Of a DNA stretch of 64,000 nucleotides, positions 55,203-62,987 are shown in pieces. The first letter of the stretch is position 1; each line of letters opens with the position of its first letter. A program made the translations under genes and the position numbers. Location of the stretch: assembly GCF_000423745.1 (NCBI RefSeq), contig NZ_AUIO01000002.1, positions 163,467 through 227,466 on the forward strand. The letters run 5' to 3'. The stretch is from Streptococcus plurextorum DSM 22810. Lineage in GTDB: Bacteria > Bacillota > Bacilli > Lactobacillales > Streptococcaceae. Under the pieces are notes generated by a model. It was not told the origin of the DNA, made no database searches, and worked only from the letters and a program-made list of their open reading frames with translations.

Positions 55203-56366
55203 TTAATTAAATGAAATCATTTCAGGTAAATCCGCACCAATCAATGGTTGACACCAGTCAATAAAAGCTTGGGTTACCCCATTTTGCGTCTCATTGATAT
55301 AGTGAGCTGGTAAGGTCTTCTCATGGAGCATAACCTCCTTGATATCAACCAATACTGGGGTTATCGCATAAGCCTCCCCAGTCTCTCGCTCAAAAGCGAC
55401 CATTTTGCCAGTCTGACCAGAAAGAGCCGCTTCAACCGCCACACGCCCTGCTAAAATCGCTTCTTCCCTATCTATAGGACTTTGTAGAGCAATAGAAGCC
55501 CGCCCTAGTAGACCTGGCTTTTCACCTCTAGCCTTGTAGCCTAGCTCCTTGACAATCAAATTCGCCAAATGAGAACTCACATCCCCAAAATAAGTGGCAC
55601 GGTCGGTTTTAAAAATGGGTTTGACAATCGGATTTCCCTCTTTATCTTTCAACCCTTCACTAGCAACCACCACAAGTCCTGACTTCGTTTTCAGTTTTTC
55701 AGCCACATCTACTAGAAATTGCTGCTCATCAAAGGCCACTTCTGGTAGGTAAATCAAATCAGGGCAATAAATGCCTTCCGGGTCTGATAGAGAACTTGCT
55801 GCCGTTATCCAACCAGCGTTACGACCTGAAGTCTCGATAACCACGACATGAATGGGCAAACTTCGAACATCATAGCATACCTCTTTGACACTTTGAGCAA
55901 TGTAACGAGCAGCACTAGCAAAGCCTGGACTATGATCTGTGATAGCAAGGTCGTTATCCATGGTTTTTGGTACCCCCATGACACGAACCAGACTTCCTTT
56001 TTCCTGACAGAGGTCATAAAGATGACCGCAGGCATCCATAGTGCCATTGCCACCGTTAAAGAAGACATAGCCAATATGGTGCTTTTCGATGACCTCTAAC
56101 ATACGCTCATAATCACGTCTCTCCAGAGGATCTCTCGAGGTGCCAATCGCAGTTCCTGGACTACTCTTTAATTTTTCCAAGTCTTCCTCGGACACATGGG
56201 TCAAATCAATCAGATCATCTCTAATCAGACCTCCCGTTCCGTTGCGTGCAGCATAAATCTTTGAGTGACTGCACAATTCTCTAGCTGCTGTGATAACGCC
56301 ATAAAGAGAGGCATTCATCACCGCTGTAGGACCGCCGCCATGAACAATTAGTACATTTTCTGTCAT
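55203..56366 (-). CDS. 6-phosphofructokinase family kinase, PPi-type signature
   Basis: A 387-residue PFK-A superfamily protein: HGGGPTAVMNASLYG, GGNGTMD (105-111), PKTMDND (133-139), SGRNAGWITAASSL and PGLLGRASIALQSPID. Lys in PKTMDND is typical of pyrophosphate-dependent or non-canonical PFKs (ATP-PFK has PGTIDND), and Asn replaces the Asp of GGDG. It would phosphorylate C1 of a ketohexose derivative for the following aldolase. The start is ATG 56366 behind GGAG; the open frame begins with TTG 56378. It is the first gene of the long minus-strand run. Confidence 0.87.
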   Translation of the reverse strand: MTENVLIVHGGGPTAVMNASLYGVITAARELCSHSKIYAARNGTGGLIRDDLIDLTHVSEEDLEKLKSSPGTAIGTSRDPLERRDYERMLEVIEKHHIGYVFFNGGNGTMDACGHLYDLCQEKGSLVRVMGVPKTMDNDLAITDHSPGFASAARYIAQSVKEVCYDVRSLPIHVVVIETSGRNAGWITAASSLSDPEGIYCPDLIYLPEVAFDEQQFLVDVAEKLKTKSGLVVVASEGLKDKEGNPIVKPIFKTDRATYFGDVSSHLANLIVKELGYKARGEKPGLLGRASIALQSPIDREEAILAGRVAVEAALSGQTGKMVAFERETGEAYAITPVLVDIKEVMLHEKTLPAHYINETQNGVTQAFIDWCQPLIGADLPEMISFN

Positions 56367-56378
56367 TGCCTGCTCCAA

Positions 56379-56499
56379 TCTTTTTAAGATAGAACAACCA
56401 TCAAGTCTTGATGTTTGTTTAATTGTATTCTATATATTAAATTATAAACTCTAAAAGCGGGATTCTCTAGCTTATCAACGAAAACGTTTTCATTTACTC
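56379..56499 (-). promoter_or_regulatory. Promoter region of the PFK-aldolase-PGI-larE-TIM-larA operon with LacI/cre-type operator
   Basis: AACGAAAACGTTTTCATTT (56477-56495) is a near-palindrome of the GAAAACGTTTTC kind, about 40 bases upstream of a TATAAT (about 56439-56444 on the minus strand) with a weak -35. The operator touches the stop of the DUF924 gene. It matches the perfect palindrome before larB. Confidence 0.75.
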
Positions 56500-57045
56500 T
56501 TAAAAATGTGGAGCTTCCGCTTTCAAATACTGTATTTCTTCTAAGCTGGAGCTCCTACCTAAACAATTATTTCGGTGAGGAAATCGCCCAAAGCGTTCAA
56601 TAATAGCCTTGTGTTTTTCCTCATAATACAACTTTTTAGCATTTCCAAGTCTCCTAAATAAGACAAGGGCTTCTTCGTGAATCAAGCGACTTTCTGAATG
56701 CATAAAGGGCATCAAGCCTGCAATTTTCAAGTCCTCATCGAGCTCCCAAAAACCAGCTTCCTTTATGGCCTCTTGAGCCAAAACCAGCGCTAGAGCATCC
56801 TGTTCAAAGGCCTCCTTAGATGCTCTAAAGAGATTTCTTGAAAACTGATCAAGTACAATAATTTCTGCGATACGCCCTGCTAAACTTTGCCGCCAAGAAA
56901 ATAACTCTCCGGCCTTAGCCGCTTGCCAGGTATTGAAAAATCGGCTGCGAATCTCCTGATCAAAGGCATCTGACTTGTCAAAGTGACGGTGCCGATTGTC
57001 TTCTGAGAACCAAAACGCTAAAACCTCCTGTGCTTGGACAATCAT
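56500..57045 (-). CDS. DUF924-family protein
   Basis: A 181-residue protein with the DUF924 pattern: VLAFWFSEDNRHRHFDKSDA, FDQEIRSRFF, AGRIAEIIVLDQFSRNLFR and FMHSESRLIHEEAL. The fold is TPR-like helical; function unknown. The start overlaps the stop of the FecB-like gene by four bases (ATGA), so it is the last gene of the larB operon. Whether it has a role in the island is not known. Confidence 0.85.
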   Translation of the reverse strand: MIVQAQEVLAFWFSEDNRHRHFDKSDAFDQEIRSRFFNTWQAAKAGELFSWRQSLAGRIAEIIVLDQFSRNLFRASKEAFEQDALALVLAQEAIKEAGFWELDEDLKIAGLMPFMHSESRLIHEEALVLFRRLGNAKKLYYEEKHKAIIERFGRFPHRNNCLGRSSSLEEIQYLKAEAPHF

Positions 57046-57995
57046 TTTCTTTCCCCCACATTTTGAAAAGCTTTAGCTAAAATTTCTACAGTTGTTGCAA
57101 TACGTGGCCCTGGTAGAGCATTTTCTAGCGAAATCACGACAAATTGTTCATTTTTGACGGCCTCTAATTGGCCCAAGACAGGATCGCTTTTAAGTTCTGC
57201 AATCTTTTCATCCGCTGTCTGAGCATCATAGTCATGAATGATGATAACTTCTGGATGTCGCGCAAAAACCTCTTCTTTACTAACGGTTATCCAGTCTTTA
57301 CTGGTCAAATCAGAAAAGATATTCTGACCGCCGGCTGCCTCTATCAGACGACTTTCAAAGTTTGACTGACTTGCTGTAAAGACACCATTTTGCCCACTGT
57401 CATAAACCAAAACGGTAACCGAAGAAGACGGAAGACTTTCTTTAACCTTAGCCAGCCGTGATTGTTCACGGTCAATAAAGTCTTTTGCCCGATCCTCGAT
57501 GGCAAAAATACGGCCAATATCCGCAATTTCTTGAAAGGCTTCCTCAATAGTCGAAGCACTGTTAAGGTAGGTACTAATGCCATAGGTCCTTAATTCATCA
57601 ATGTCCAGACCCTCTTTACCAAATTCCCAGTCAATCCCATAGATGAAATCAGCCCCACTGCTAAGCACAGCTTCTCTAGTTGGTGAGCCGTAAGTCAACT
57701 CTGGTATCTTATCATAGGCTTCTTTATATTCTGGTAAGGGACCCCTACTGTGATTATCCAAAGCATTGCCAATGATCACATTCTCCAGACCCAAGGCCAC
57801 AAAAAGTTCAGTCGCATTTGGTCCAATGGTAAGAACCTTTTGCGGAACCTGAGTCAATGTCAATTGGCGACCATAGTTGTCAAGACTAATCTCAGGGCTT
57901 TCTTCTGCAGTCTTTTTGGCTTCGCTTGAGCTGGCACAAGCTACTAGCCCTATAGTTACAAACAAGGTTAAACATGCTGTTATAAATCGCTTCAC
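57042..57995 (-). CDS. Metal-complex substrate-binding lipoprotein (FecB/BtuF type)
   Basis: A 317-residue lipoprotein with lipobox LVACASS and a helical-backbone binding fold (VLTIGPNATELFVALGLENV, GIDWEFGKEGLDIDELRTYG). It is the binding protein of the following FecCD/FecE-like importer. The ligand could be a siderophore, cobalamin or a nickel chelate. Because the operon also holds larB and larC, which serve a nickel enzyme, a nickel complex is the most economical guess. Confidence 0.88.
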   Translation of the reverse strand: MKRFITACLTLFVTIGLVACASSSEAKKTAEESPEISLDNYGRQLTLTQVPQKVLTIGPNATELFVALGLENVIIGNALDNHSRGPLPEYKEAYDKIPELTYGSPTREAVLSSGADFIYGIDWEFGKEGLDIDELRTYGISTYLNSASTIEEAFQEIADIGRIFAIEDRAKDFIDREQSRLAKVKESLPSSSVTVLVYDSGQNGVFTASQSNFESRLIEAAGGQNIFSDLTSKDWITVSKEEVFARHPEVIIIHDYDAQTADEKIAELKSDPVLGQLEAVKNEQFVVISLENALPGPRIATTVEILAKAFQNVGERK

Positions 57996-58021
57996 TAGAT
58001 ATTCCTCACTTCGTGTAATGC

Positions 58022-58780
58022 TTATAAATAGACAAGTACTGGTTGCTTAGTCGGCTCATGAACAACAATGTCCACATCAATATGAAAGACCTCTTTCAAT
58101 AAATCCCTACAAAGTACCTGCTTAGGCTCACCTGTTGCCACAATCTGACCTTCCTGCATCACGACAAGATAATCACAATATTTAAAAGCCACATTGAGGT
58201 CATGGACAGCCATGATCACCGTCTTATCTTCTTCTTTCAATAAATCAAAGAGTTTCATTTGGTGATTCATATCAAGATGATTGGTCGGTTCATCCAAAAT
58301 GATTAAGGAGGCCGATTGCGCCAAAGTTCTAGCAATCATCGTCCGTTGACGTTCCCCTCCTGATAAATCCTTATAGGGACGATCTTTCAAAGCCAATAAT
58401 CCTGTTTTTTCCAGCGCTTTTGATACCTGCGCCTGGTCTTCCTGGTCAATTCGGTCAAATAGACCTTTGTAAGGGTAACGCCCCATCATGACAATCTCAG
58501 CTACGGTAAAATCAAAATGATTTTCCCGTTCCTGACTAACGATAGACAAGGTCTTTGCCAAATCTTTAGCCGAAAATGCCGTCAAGGATTGGCCATCGAT
58601 ACTAATGTCACCTGATGTCAACGCCAGTAAGCCAGACAAGGTTTTAAGCAAAGTCGTTTTTCCGCTGCCATTAGGCCCAATAATCCCAATCATTTTCTGA
58701 CCTGAAAAGGAGAGTTCAATCCCTTTTAGAGCCATGTAACGGTTGATTTCAGCTCTAACATCTGTCATTACAATTTTCAT
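58022..58780 (-). CDS. ABC transporter ATPase, FecE/BtuD type
   Basis: A 252-residue ATPase: Walker A GPNGSGKTTLLKTL, signature LSGGERQRTMIARTL, Walker B LIILDEPTNHLD, H-loop MAVHDLN. It energises the FecCD-type importer. It starts three bases after the permease stop and is followed 26 bases later by the binding-protein gene. Confidence 0.93.
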   Translation of the reverse strand: MKIVMTDVRAEINRYMALKGIELSFSGQKMIGIIGPNGSGKTTLLKTLSGLLALTSGDISIDGQSLTAFSAKDLAKTLSIVSQERENHFDFTVAEIVMMGRYPYKGLFDRIDQEDQAQVSKALEKTGLLALKDRPYKDLSGGERQRTMIARTLAQSASLIILDEPTNHLDMNHQMKLFDLLKEEDKTVIMAVHDLNVAFKYCDYLVVMQEGQIVATGEPKQVLCRDLLKEVFHIDVDIVVHEPTKQPVLVYL

Positions 58781-58783
58781 TTA

Positions 58784-59806
58784 TTAGCCTACTTTCTTGC
58801 CCTTTTTTAAGAAGAAGATAAAGAAGGGGCCACCAATAATAGCTGTCAGAATCCCAAGAGGCAATTCCTCAGGAGCAATCATAACACGCGCAAGAACATC
58901 TGCCCAGATGACCAAAAGGCTACCCAACATTGCAGCCACAAAAAGCAATCGCTTATGGTCACTGCCGACCAATAGTCTCGCAAAATGAGGACAAATGAGA
59001 CCCACAAAACCAATGGTACCACTGATCGCTACACTAATCCCTGTGAGTAGGGAAGCTAGAACAATCAATATTTTCTGAAATCGCTTGACATTGAGCCCTA
59101 AATTCTCTGCTGTCTCCTCACCAAAAAGCAAGAGATTCAAATAACGATGATGTAGCCACAAATAGGCTACACTCACACTGATCAGGAAACCTGGTAGCAA
59201 TAAATAGTCCCATTTGACACTGGCCAAGCTACCTGCCATCCAAAATTCGACATGATGTAGGCCCAGAGCATTTGGAGCACTCAAAGTGATGGCTTTTGTC
59301 AAAGCATCACAAATCATAGACACCACTACCCCAGATAAAAGTAAATGAGACAGATTGATTGCTCCTCTCATTCTACTGAGCAAATAGACTAAGATAAAGG
59401 ATACGAGCGCTCCTAAAAAGGCTGAAAATGGAAGGGCATAGGTCCCTAACCAGGTAAAAGCCCCAAAGATGATTCCCAACGTCGCAAAAACACTAGCTCC
59501 TGAAGAAACCCCAAGGATAAAAGGCTCTGCTAAATGGTTTCGCGTTAAAGCCTGCATACAAACCCCAGAAAGCGACAAGGCTGCTCCGATAAAAGCACCC
59601 ATGACTACCCGTGGTAAGCGTAGCTGCCAGATAACATTGTCCTGAACCATAGACCAATCAGAGGGATCAAATAGACCAAAAAGGTGATGACTTATGATGC
59701 TATAGGTTGTCTGTAAAGGGATAGTAACTGACCCCATACCCACTGCAAACACCATACTAATCACTACTATGAGACACAAGCCGACATAGATGCCCCTTTC
59801 TTTCAT
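58784..59806 (-). CDS. FecCD-family ABC permease
   Basis: A 340-residue permease with ten helices and FecCD motifs: WQLRLPRVVMGAFIGAALSL, PFILGVSSGASVFA and GTIGFVGLICPHFAR with the coupling Gly. It moves iron, cobalamin or other metal complexes. It follows lacI by nine bases and belongs to the larB operon, where lactobacilli have a nickel transporter in their lar locus; this may be a non-homologous substitute. Confidence 0.93.
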   Translation of the reverse strand: MKERGIYVGLCLIVVISMVFAVGMGSVTIPLQTTYSIISHHLFGLFDPSDWSMVQDNVIWQLRLPRVVMGAFIGAALSLSGVCMQALTRNHLAEPFILGVSSGASVFATLGIIFGAFTWLGTYALPFSAFLGALVSFILVYLLSRMRGAINLSHLLLSGVVVSMICDALTKAITLSAPNALGLHHVEFWMAGSLASVKWDYLLLPGFLISVSVAYLWLHHRYLNLLLFGEETAENLGLNVKRFQKILIVLASLLTGISVAISGTIGFVGLICPHFARLLVGSDHKRLLFVAAMLGSLLVIWADVLARVMIAPEELPLGILTAIIGGPFFIFFLKKGKKVG

Positions 59807-59815
59807 CTCTTACTC

Positions 59816-60841
59816 CTATTTCCTGGTACTCTCCCGAATAATCAGTTTTGGTGGCAATACCACTTTCACTGGAACATCATTACCATTTTCAATACGATTG
59901 ATAATCGCATTGGCTGTATATTTTCCCAAAAGCTCTCGATCCACACGAACCGTGGTCAACATGGGATCAGCATATTGTGCCATCTCAATATCATCAATAC
60001 TGACAATAGACACATCTTTTGGAATAGTCAAATTTACTTCTCTCAGCGCTTTAATGACCCCTAGTGCCGTCACGTCATTGCCACAAAAGATAGCCTTAGG
60101 TTTAATGCCATTTTCAAGTGCTTTTTTCATCGCAGAATAGGCTGAACTAGCAGCAAAATCGCATTCAATGACCTTATGTTGATTTTTAATGCCCATTTTA
60201 CGAATGTAGTCGCAAAACACCGTAAACCTGACTTCTTGTTTCACCTCACCCACATAGTAAATGTCATTAAAGCCAAGCTTTTCTAAATGCGCCATAGCTT
60301 GCCAACCAGCTTCGTAGCCATCACAGATGACCTGATCGATAGGAAATCTTAACTGATTAACCCCAGTGTAGACGATATACTTGGCATAGCGTTTTATGAT
60401 ATCCACATGGTGTTCCTCTATTTTCCCCAGAATCACTACCCCTGAGGTAATTCCGTCTCTTAGAAGGCGATCTAACTCTTGACCACTTAAATGATAAGCC
60501 GAGAAAACTAGCTTCATGACATAGCCTCTTTTGAGTAGTTCAGTCTCTAACATTCTCGCAATTTCTGAGAAAAAGGGATCATTTTGCGTATCCGCAGTCC
60601 TGGAAAAAATACAGGTAACGGTCTTATCCGAGCTGTCTTGACTTGTTTTTTTTCGTTTCAAGTCCTGAGCAGCCTTATTGGGAACGTAAGACAAGGCCCT
60701 AACCGCTTCCCAGACACGATTTTGAACGGCGACACTGGCAGACTTATTAGCTTCTCCATTAATCACACGAGAAGCTGTTGTGATGGACACTCCTGCAAGC
60801 TTAGCCACATCCCTTAGGGTTGTTTTCTTTTCCTCACTCAT
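59816..60841 (-). CDS. LacI-family transcriptional regulator
   Basis: A 341-residue repressor. HTH and hinge: TTLRDVAKLAGVSITTASRV and NRVWEAVRALSYVPNKAAQ. The rest is a periplasmic-binding-type effector domain ending in VSIVSIDDIEMAQYADPMLT. It overlaps larC2 by eight bases. The three GAAAACGTT operators in the island (56477, 62865, 63828) are the best candidates for its binding sites; CcpA, a family member with a similar motif, could share them. The effector is unknown, plausibly a pathway sugar. Confidence 0.93.
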   Translation of the reverse strand: MSEEKKTTLRDVAKLAGVSITTASRVINGEANKSASVAVQNRVWEAVRALSYVPNKAAQDLKRKKTSQDSSDKTVTCIFSRTADTQNDPFFSEIARMLETELLKRGYVMKLVFSAYHLSGQELDRLLRDGITSGVVILGKIEEHHVDIIKRYAKYIVYTGVNQLRFPIDQVICDGYEAGWQAMAHLEKLGFNDIYYVGEVKQEVRFTVFCDYIRKMGIKNQHKVIECDFAASSAYSAMKKALENGIKPKAIFCGNDVTALGVIKALREVNLTIPKDVSIVSIDDIEMAQYADPMLTTVRVDRELLGKYTANAIINRIENGNDVPVKVVLPPKLIIRESTRK

Positions 60842-61295
60842 TTAACGGCTCCTTGTGACCTATTTTTTCACTTGCCAACACGGCTAATTCTTGATATAGA
60901 GGCGTAAAGGCTAGATGAAATTTCTTGGCTAGCGCTTTGACATCTTCGTATTCAGGGACAACTTTTATCAAGTCATCTCCTAAAAAACCTAATTTAACTT
61001 GACATCTGCCATAAGGGCTATCCAGCTGTTCAAAACGCCGCCTTAAAATCTCCCGTTCAACAGGGTACATTCTGACCCCAAAACTCGTGCTTTCACGTAA
61101 TATCAGATCAGCTACGGCACTGGCCTGACTGGCTGTTGTTAAAACCGTCAGTAGGATTCCAGGACGATTTTTTTTCATGTGAATGCTGGTATAATAGGCA
61201 TCCAAAACCCGCTTATCTTCGGTCAACAAGTCCATCAGATAGCCCATAGCCTCACCTGTCATATCATCAATCTGACACTCAATGACCTGAATCAC
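60834..61295 (-). CDS. larC2: LarC C-terminal part (LarC2), expressed by frameshift
   Basis: A 153-residue open frame that makes sense only as the C-terminal domain of LarC: CQIDDMTGEAMGYLMDLL, KKNRPGILLTVLT, STSFGVRMYPVEREILRRRF, VKLGFLGDDLIKVVPEYEDV. Its own GTG at 61295 has no ribosome site. A -1 shift on a run of nine A residues (61299-61307 on the plus strand as T) joins it to LarC1, giving VMQVKKKEVIQVIECQ across the junction. Full-length LarC is the CTP-dependent nickel insertase of the NPN cofactor. Confidence 0.88.
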   Translation of the reverse strand: MIQVIECQIDDMTGEAMGYLMDLLTEDKRVLDAYYTSIHMKKNRPGILLTVLTTASQASAVADLILRESTSFGVRMYPVEREILRRRFEQLDSPYGRCQVKLGFLGDDLIKVVPEYEDVKALAKKFHLAFTPLYQELAVLASEKIGHKEPLNE

Positions 61296-62131
61296 TTCTT
61301 TTTTTTTACCTGCATAACCCGTAGGATATTAGGATGGTCAAAGGCCTTAGTACCTGCACCGTAGCCTATTTTTTCAATAACAGCACTAGGACTTTCGGCA
61401 TAACTGTTGGCTAAAACTTTAGCAAAGGCAGCACCTGTTGGGGTAGTCAATTCTCCTTGACAAGCAAAATCATTGAGCGGTACGCCAACTAAAATCTCGG
61501 CTGTTGCTGGAGCAGGAATCGGGTATAAGCCATGTGCCATATGCACCTTACCATATCCTGTCGCCACACTTGAAAAGACCAAGTCATCGACACCCAAATT
61601 CTCTAGTGCTAAGGCAACCCCGATAATATCAATGATGGAGTCCATAGCCCCCACCTCATGAAACTGAACTGTCTCAATAGCTTGCCCATGAATCTTAGCT
61701 TCCGCGCGAGCAATCTCACGAAACAAGGCAAGGCTACGCTCCTTGACCCGTTCTGGTAAGCAACTATCTTCAATCATAGCTAAGATATGACCCGCATCAT
61801 GATGATGGTGATGGGCATCATGGTCATGTAAAGGATGATGAGAATAGTCATGGCTGTGTTCGTTGTCATGAATGTGACTGTGCGAGTGGGCTTGCTCTGA
61901 ACCATAGGATTGGTGCCCTATCTCATGCTGCGTTTCGCCAAATGACAAGACCAGGTGCTTGGCCGCAATTCCCTGATCAACTTTAGTCTCCACCCCAAGC
62001 GAAAAATGGGAGATTGGAAGTGCTTCTAAGTGAGTGCAAATATAATCCACATCTGCCCCTAAATCTATCAAAGCTGCCAAAAACATATCACCTGCGATGC
62101 CGTATTGGCAATCGACGAAAAGCTTTGTCAT
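61292..62131 (-). CDS. larC1: LarC N-terminal part (LarC1)
   Basis: A 279-residue frame: MTKLFVDCQYGIAGDMFLAA opens the LarC domain, residues 70-115 are a histidine-rich metal store (many His in HSHDYSHHPLHDHDAHHHHH), and ETVQFHEVGAMDSIIDIIG with GELTTPTGAAFAKVLA continue the fold. It ends at TGA directly after KKKK. The fused protein of about 430 residues would be normal LarC length. It follows larB by one base. Confidence 0.93.
   Translation of the reverse strand: MTKLFVDCQYGIAGDMFLAALIDLGADVDYICTHLEALPISHFSLGVETKVDQGIAAKHLVLSFGETQHEIGHQSYGSEQAHSHSHIHDNEHSHDYSHHPLHDHDAHHHHHDAGHILAMIEDSCLPERVKERSLALFREIARAEAKIHGQAIETVQFHEVGAMDSIIDIIGVALALENLGVDDLVFSSVATGYGKVHMAHGLYPIPAPATAEILVGVPLNDFACQGELTTPTGAAFAKVLANSYAESPSAVIEKIGYGAGTKAFDHPNILRVMQVKKKK
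61299..61307 (-). promoter_or_regulatory. Slippery A9 run at the larC1/larC2 junction
   Basis: Minus strand GGT-AAAAAAAAA-GAAGTGATT. In the larC1 frame it reads GTA AAA AAA AAG AAG TGA; shifted back by one it reads GGT AAA AAA AAA GAA GTG ATT and continues into larC2. An A-AAA-AAG site of this type allows ribosomal -1 slippage or polymerase slippage. Confidence 0.75.
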
Positions 62132-62132
62132 C

Positions 62133-62801
62133 TTACATCTCCTTATTTAAGAGTTTGATCATCAAGGCGGCTTGATAAGCTGCCCCGAAACCGTTGTCAA
62201 TATTAACCACGCTAATTCCTGACGAACAAGACGTTATCATAGCCAGCAGCGTTGTCAGGCCTTCTAAATTAGCCCCGTAACCAACAGAGGTTGGGACTGC
62301 AATGAGAGGGACTTCAACTAAGCCCGAAACCACACTAGGTAGAGCCCCTTCCATACCAGCAACAACAATGACCACACTTGCTTGTCGGATTTCCTCCAAA
62401 CGGCTCAAAAGACGGTGGAGGCCTGCTACCCCTACATCTTGAATAATCTTAGTTTGACACCCTAACCACTGGGCCGTTATAGCTGCCTCTTCCACAACTT
62501 TAAAGTCAGAGGTTCCCGCCGATAAAATGACAAGACTTCCTTTTGCCATCAAAGGATGATTAGTCGTGTAAAAGATCTCTCCTCCTGCATGATAATGCCC
62601 ATTTGGCAGGTCATCGGCGATTTGTTCATATTTTTCTTGTGACAATCGGGTAACCAAAAGAGGCTGTCCCGCAGCAGCAATCTCTCTTGAAATAGCTAAA
62701 ATCTGCTCAGCTGTCTTGTGAGCTCCATAGACAATTTCTGGGTAACCTTTGAGTTGCCCCCTATCGAGGTCAACCTGACTAAAAGCTTGTAATAATTTCA
62801 T
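62133..62801 (-). CDS. larB: LarB, pyridinium-3,5-biscarboxylate mononucleotide synthase
   Basis: A 222-residue PurE-related protein: VILSAGTSDFKVVEEAAITA, VVIVVAGMEGALPSVVSGLV, PTSVGYGANLEG and VVNIDNGFGAAYQAA are LarB signatures. It carboxylates nicotinic acid adenine dinucleotide, the first step of nickel-pincer cofactor synthesis. It is the first gene of the operon larB-larC-lacI-fecCD-fecE-fecB-DUF924, with a perfect palindromic operator about 65 bases upstream. Confidence 0.93.
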   Translation of the reverse strand: MKLLQAFSQVDLDRGQLKGYPEIVYGAHKTAEQILAISREIAAAGQPLLVTRLSQEKYEQIADDLPNGHYHAGGEIFYTTNHPLMAKGSLVILSAGTSDFKVVEEAAITAQWLGCQTKIIQDVGVAGLHRLLSRLEEIRQASVVIVVAGMEGALPSVVSGLVEVPLIAVPTSVGYGANLEGLTTLLAMITSCSSGISVVNIDNGFGAAYQAALMIKLLNKEM

Positions 62802-62864
62802 ACCAACAAACCACCTATATTGATATATTTATTTTAACATGGTTTTTCGGAAAAATAAATCAAA

Positions 62865-62886
62865 TAAACGAAAACGTTTTCGTTTA
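62865..62886. promoter_or_regulatory. Perfect 22-bp palindromic operator before larB
   Basis: The core is AAACGAAAACGTTTTCGTTT, flanked by T and A so that all 22 bases are self-complementary. It lies upstream of the larB promoter (TAAAAT at about 62834-62839, minus strand). LacI-family operators have exactly this symmetry with a central CG. Confidence 0.85.
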
Positions 62887-62887
62887 A

Positions 62888-62968
62888 AAAGACCCTCATT
62901 TAATGAGAGTCTCTTCTGTATGCTATTTTAAATAAAAAGAGGAAACTCTTTGATAAGTTCCTCTTACG
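62888..62968 (-). terminator. Two terminators after the TauE/SafE gene
   Basis: Minus strand: AAGAGGAA...TTTCCTCTTTTT (62936-62968) and GACTCTCATTAAATGAGGGTCTTTTT (62888-62915). They insulate the permease gene from the larB operon, so each has its own operator. Confidence 0.82.
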
Positions 62969-62987
62969 GGCAGTAGAATAGTTGCCC

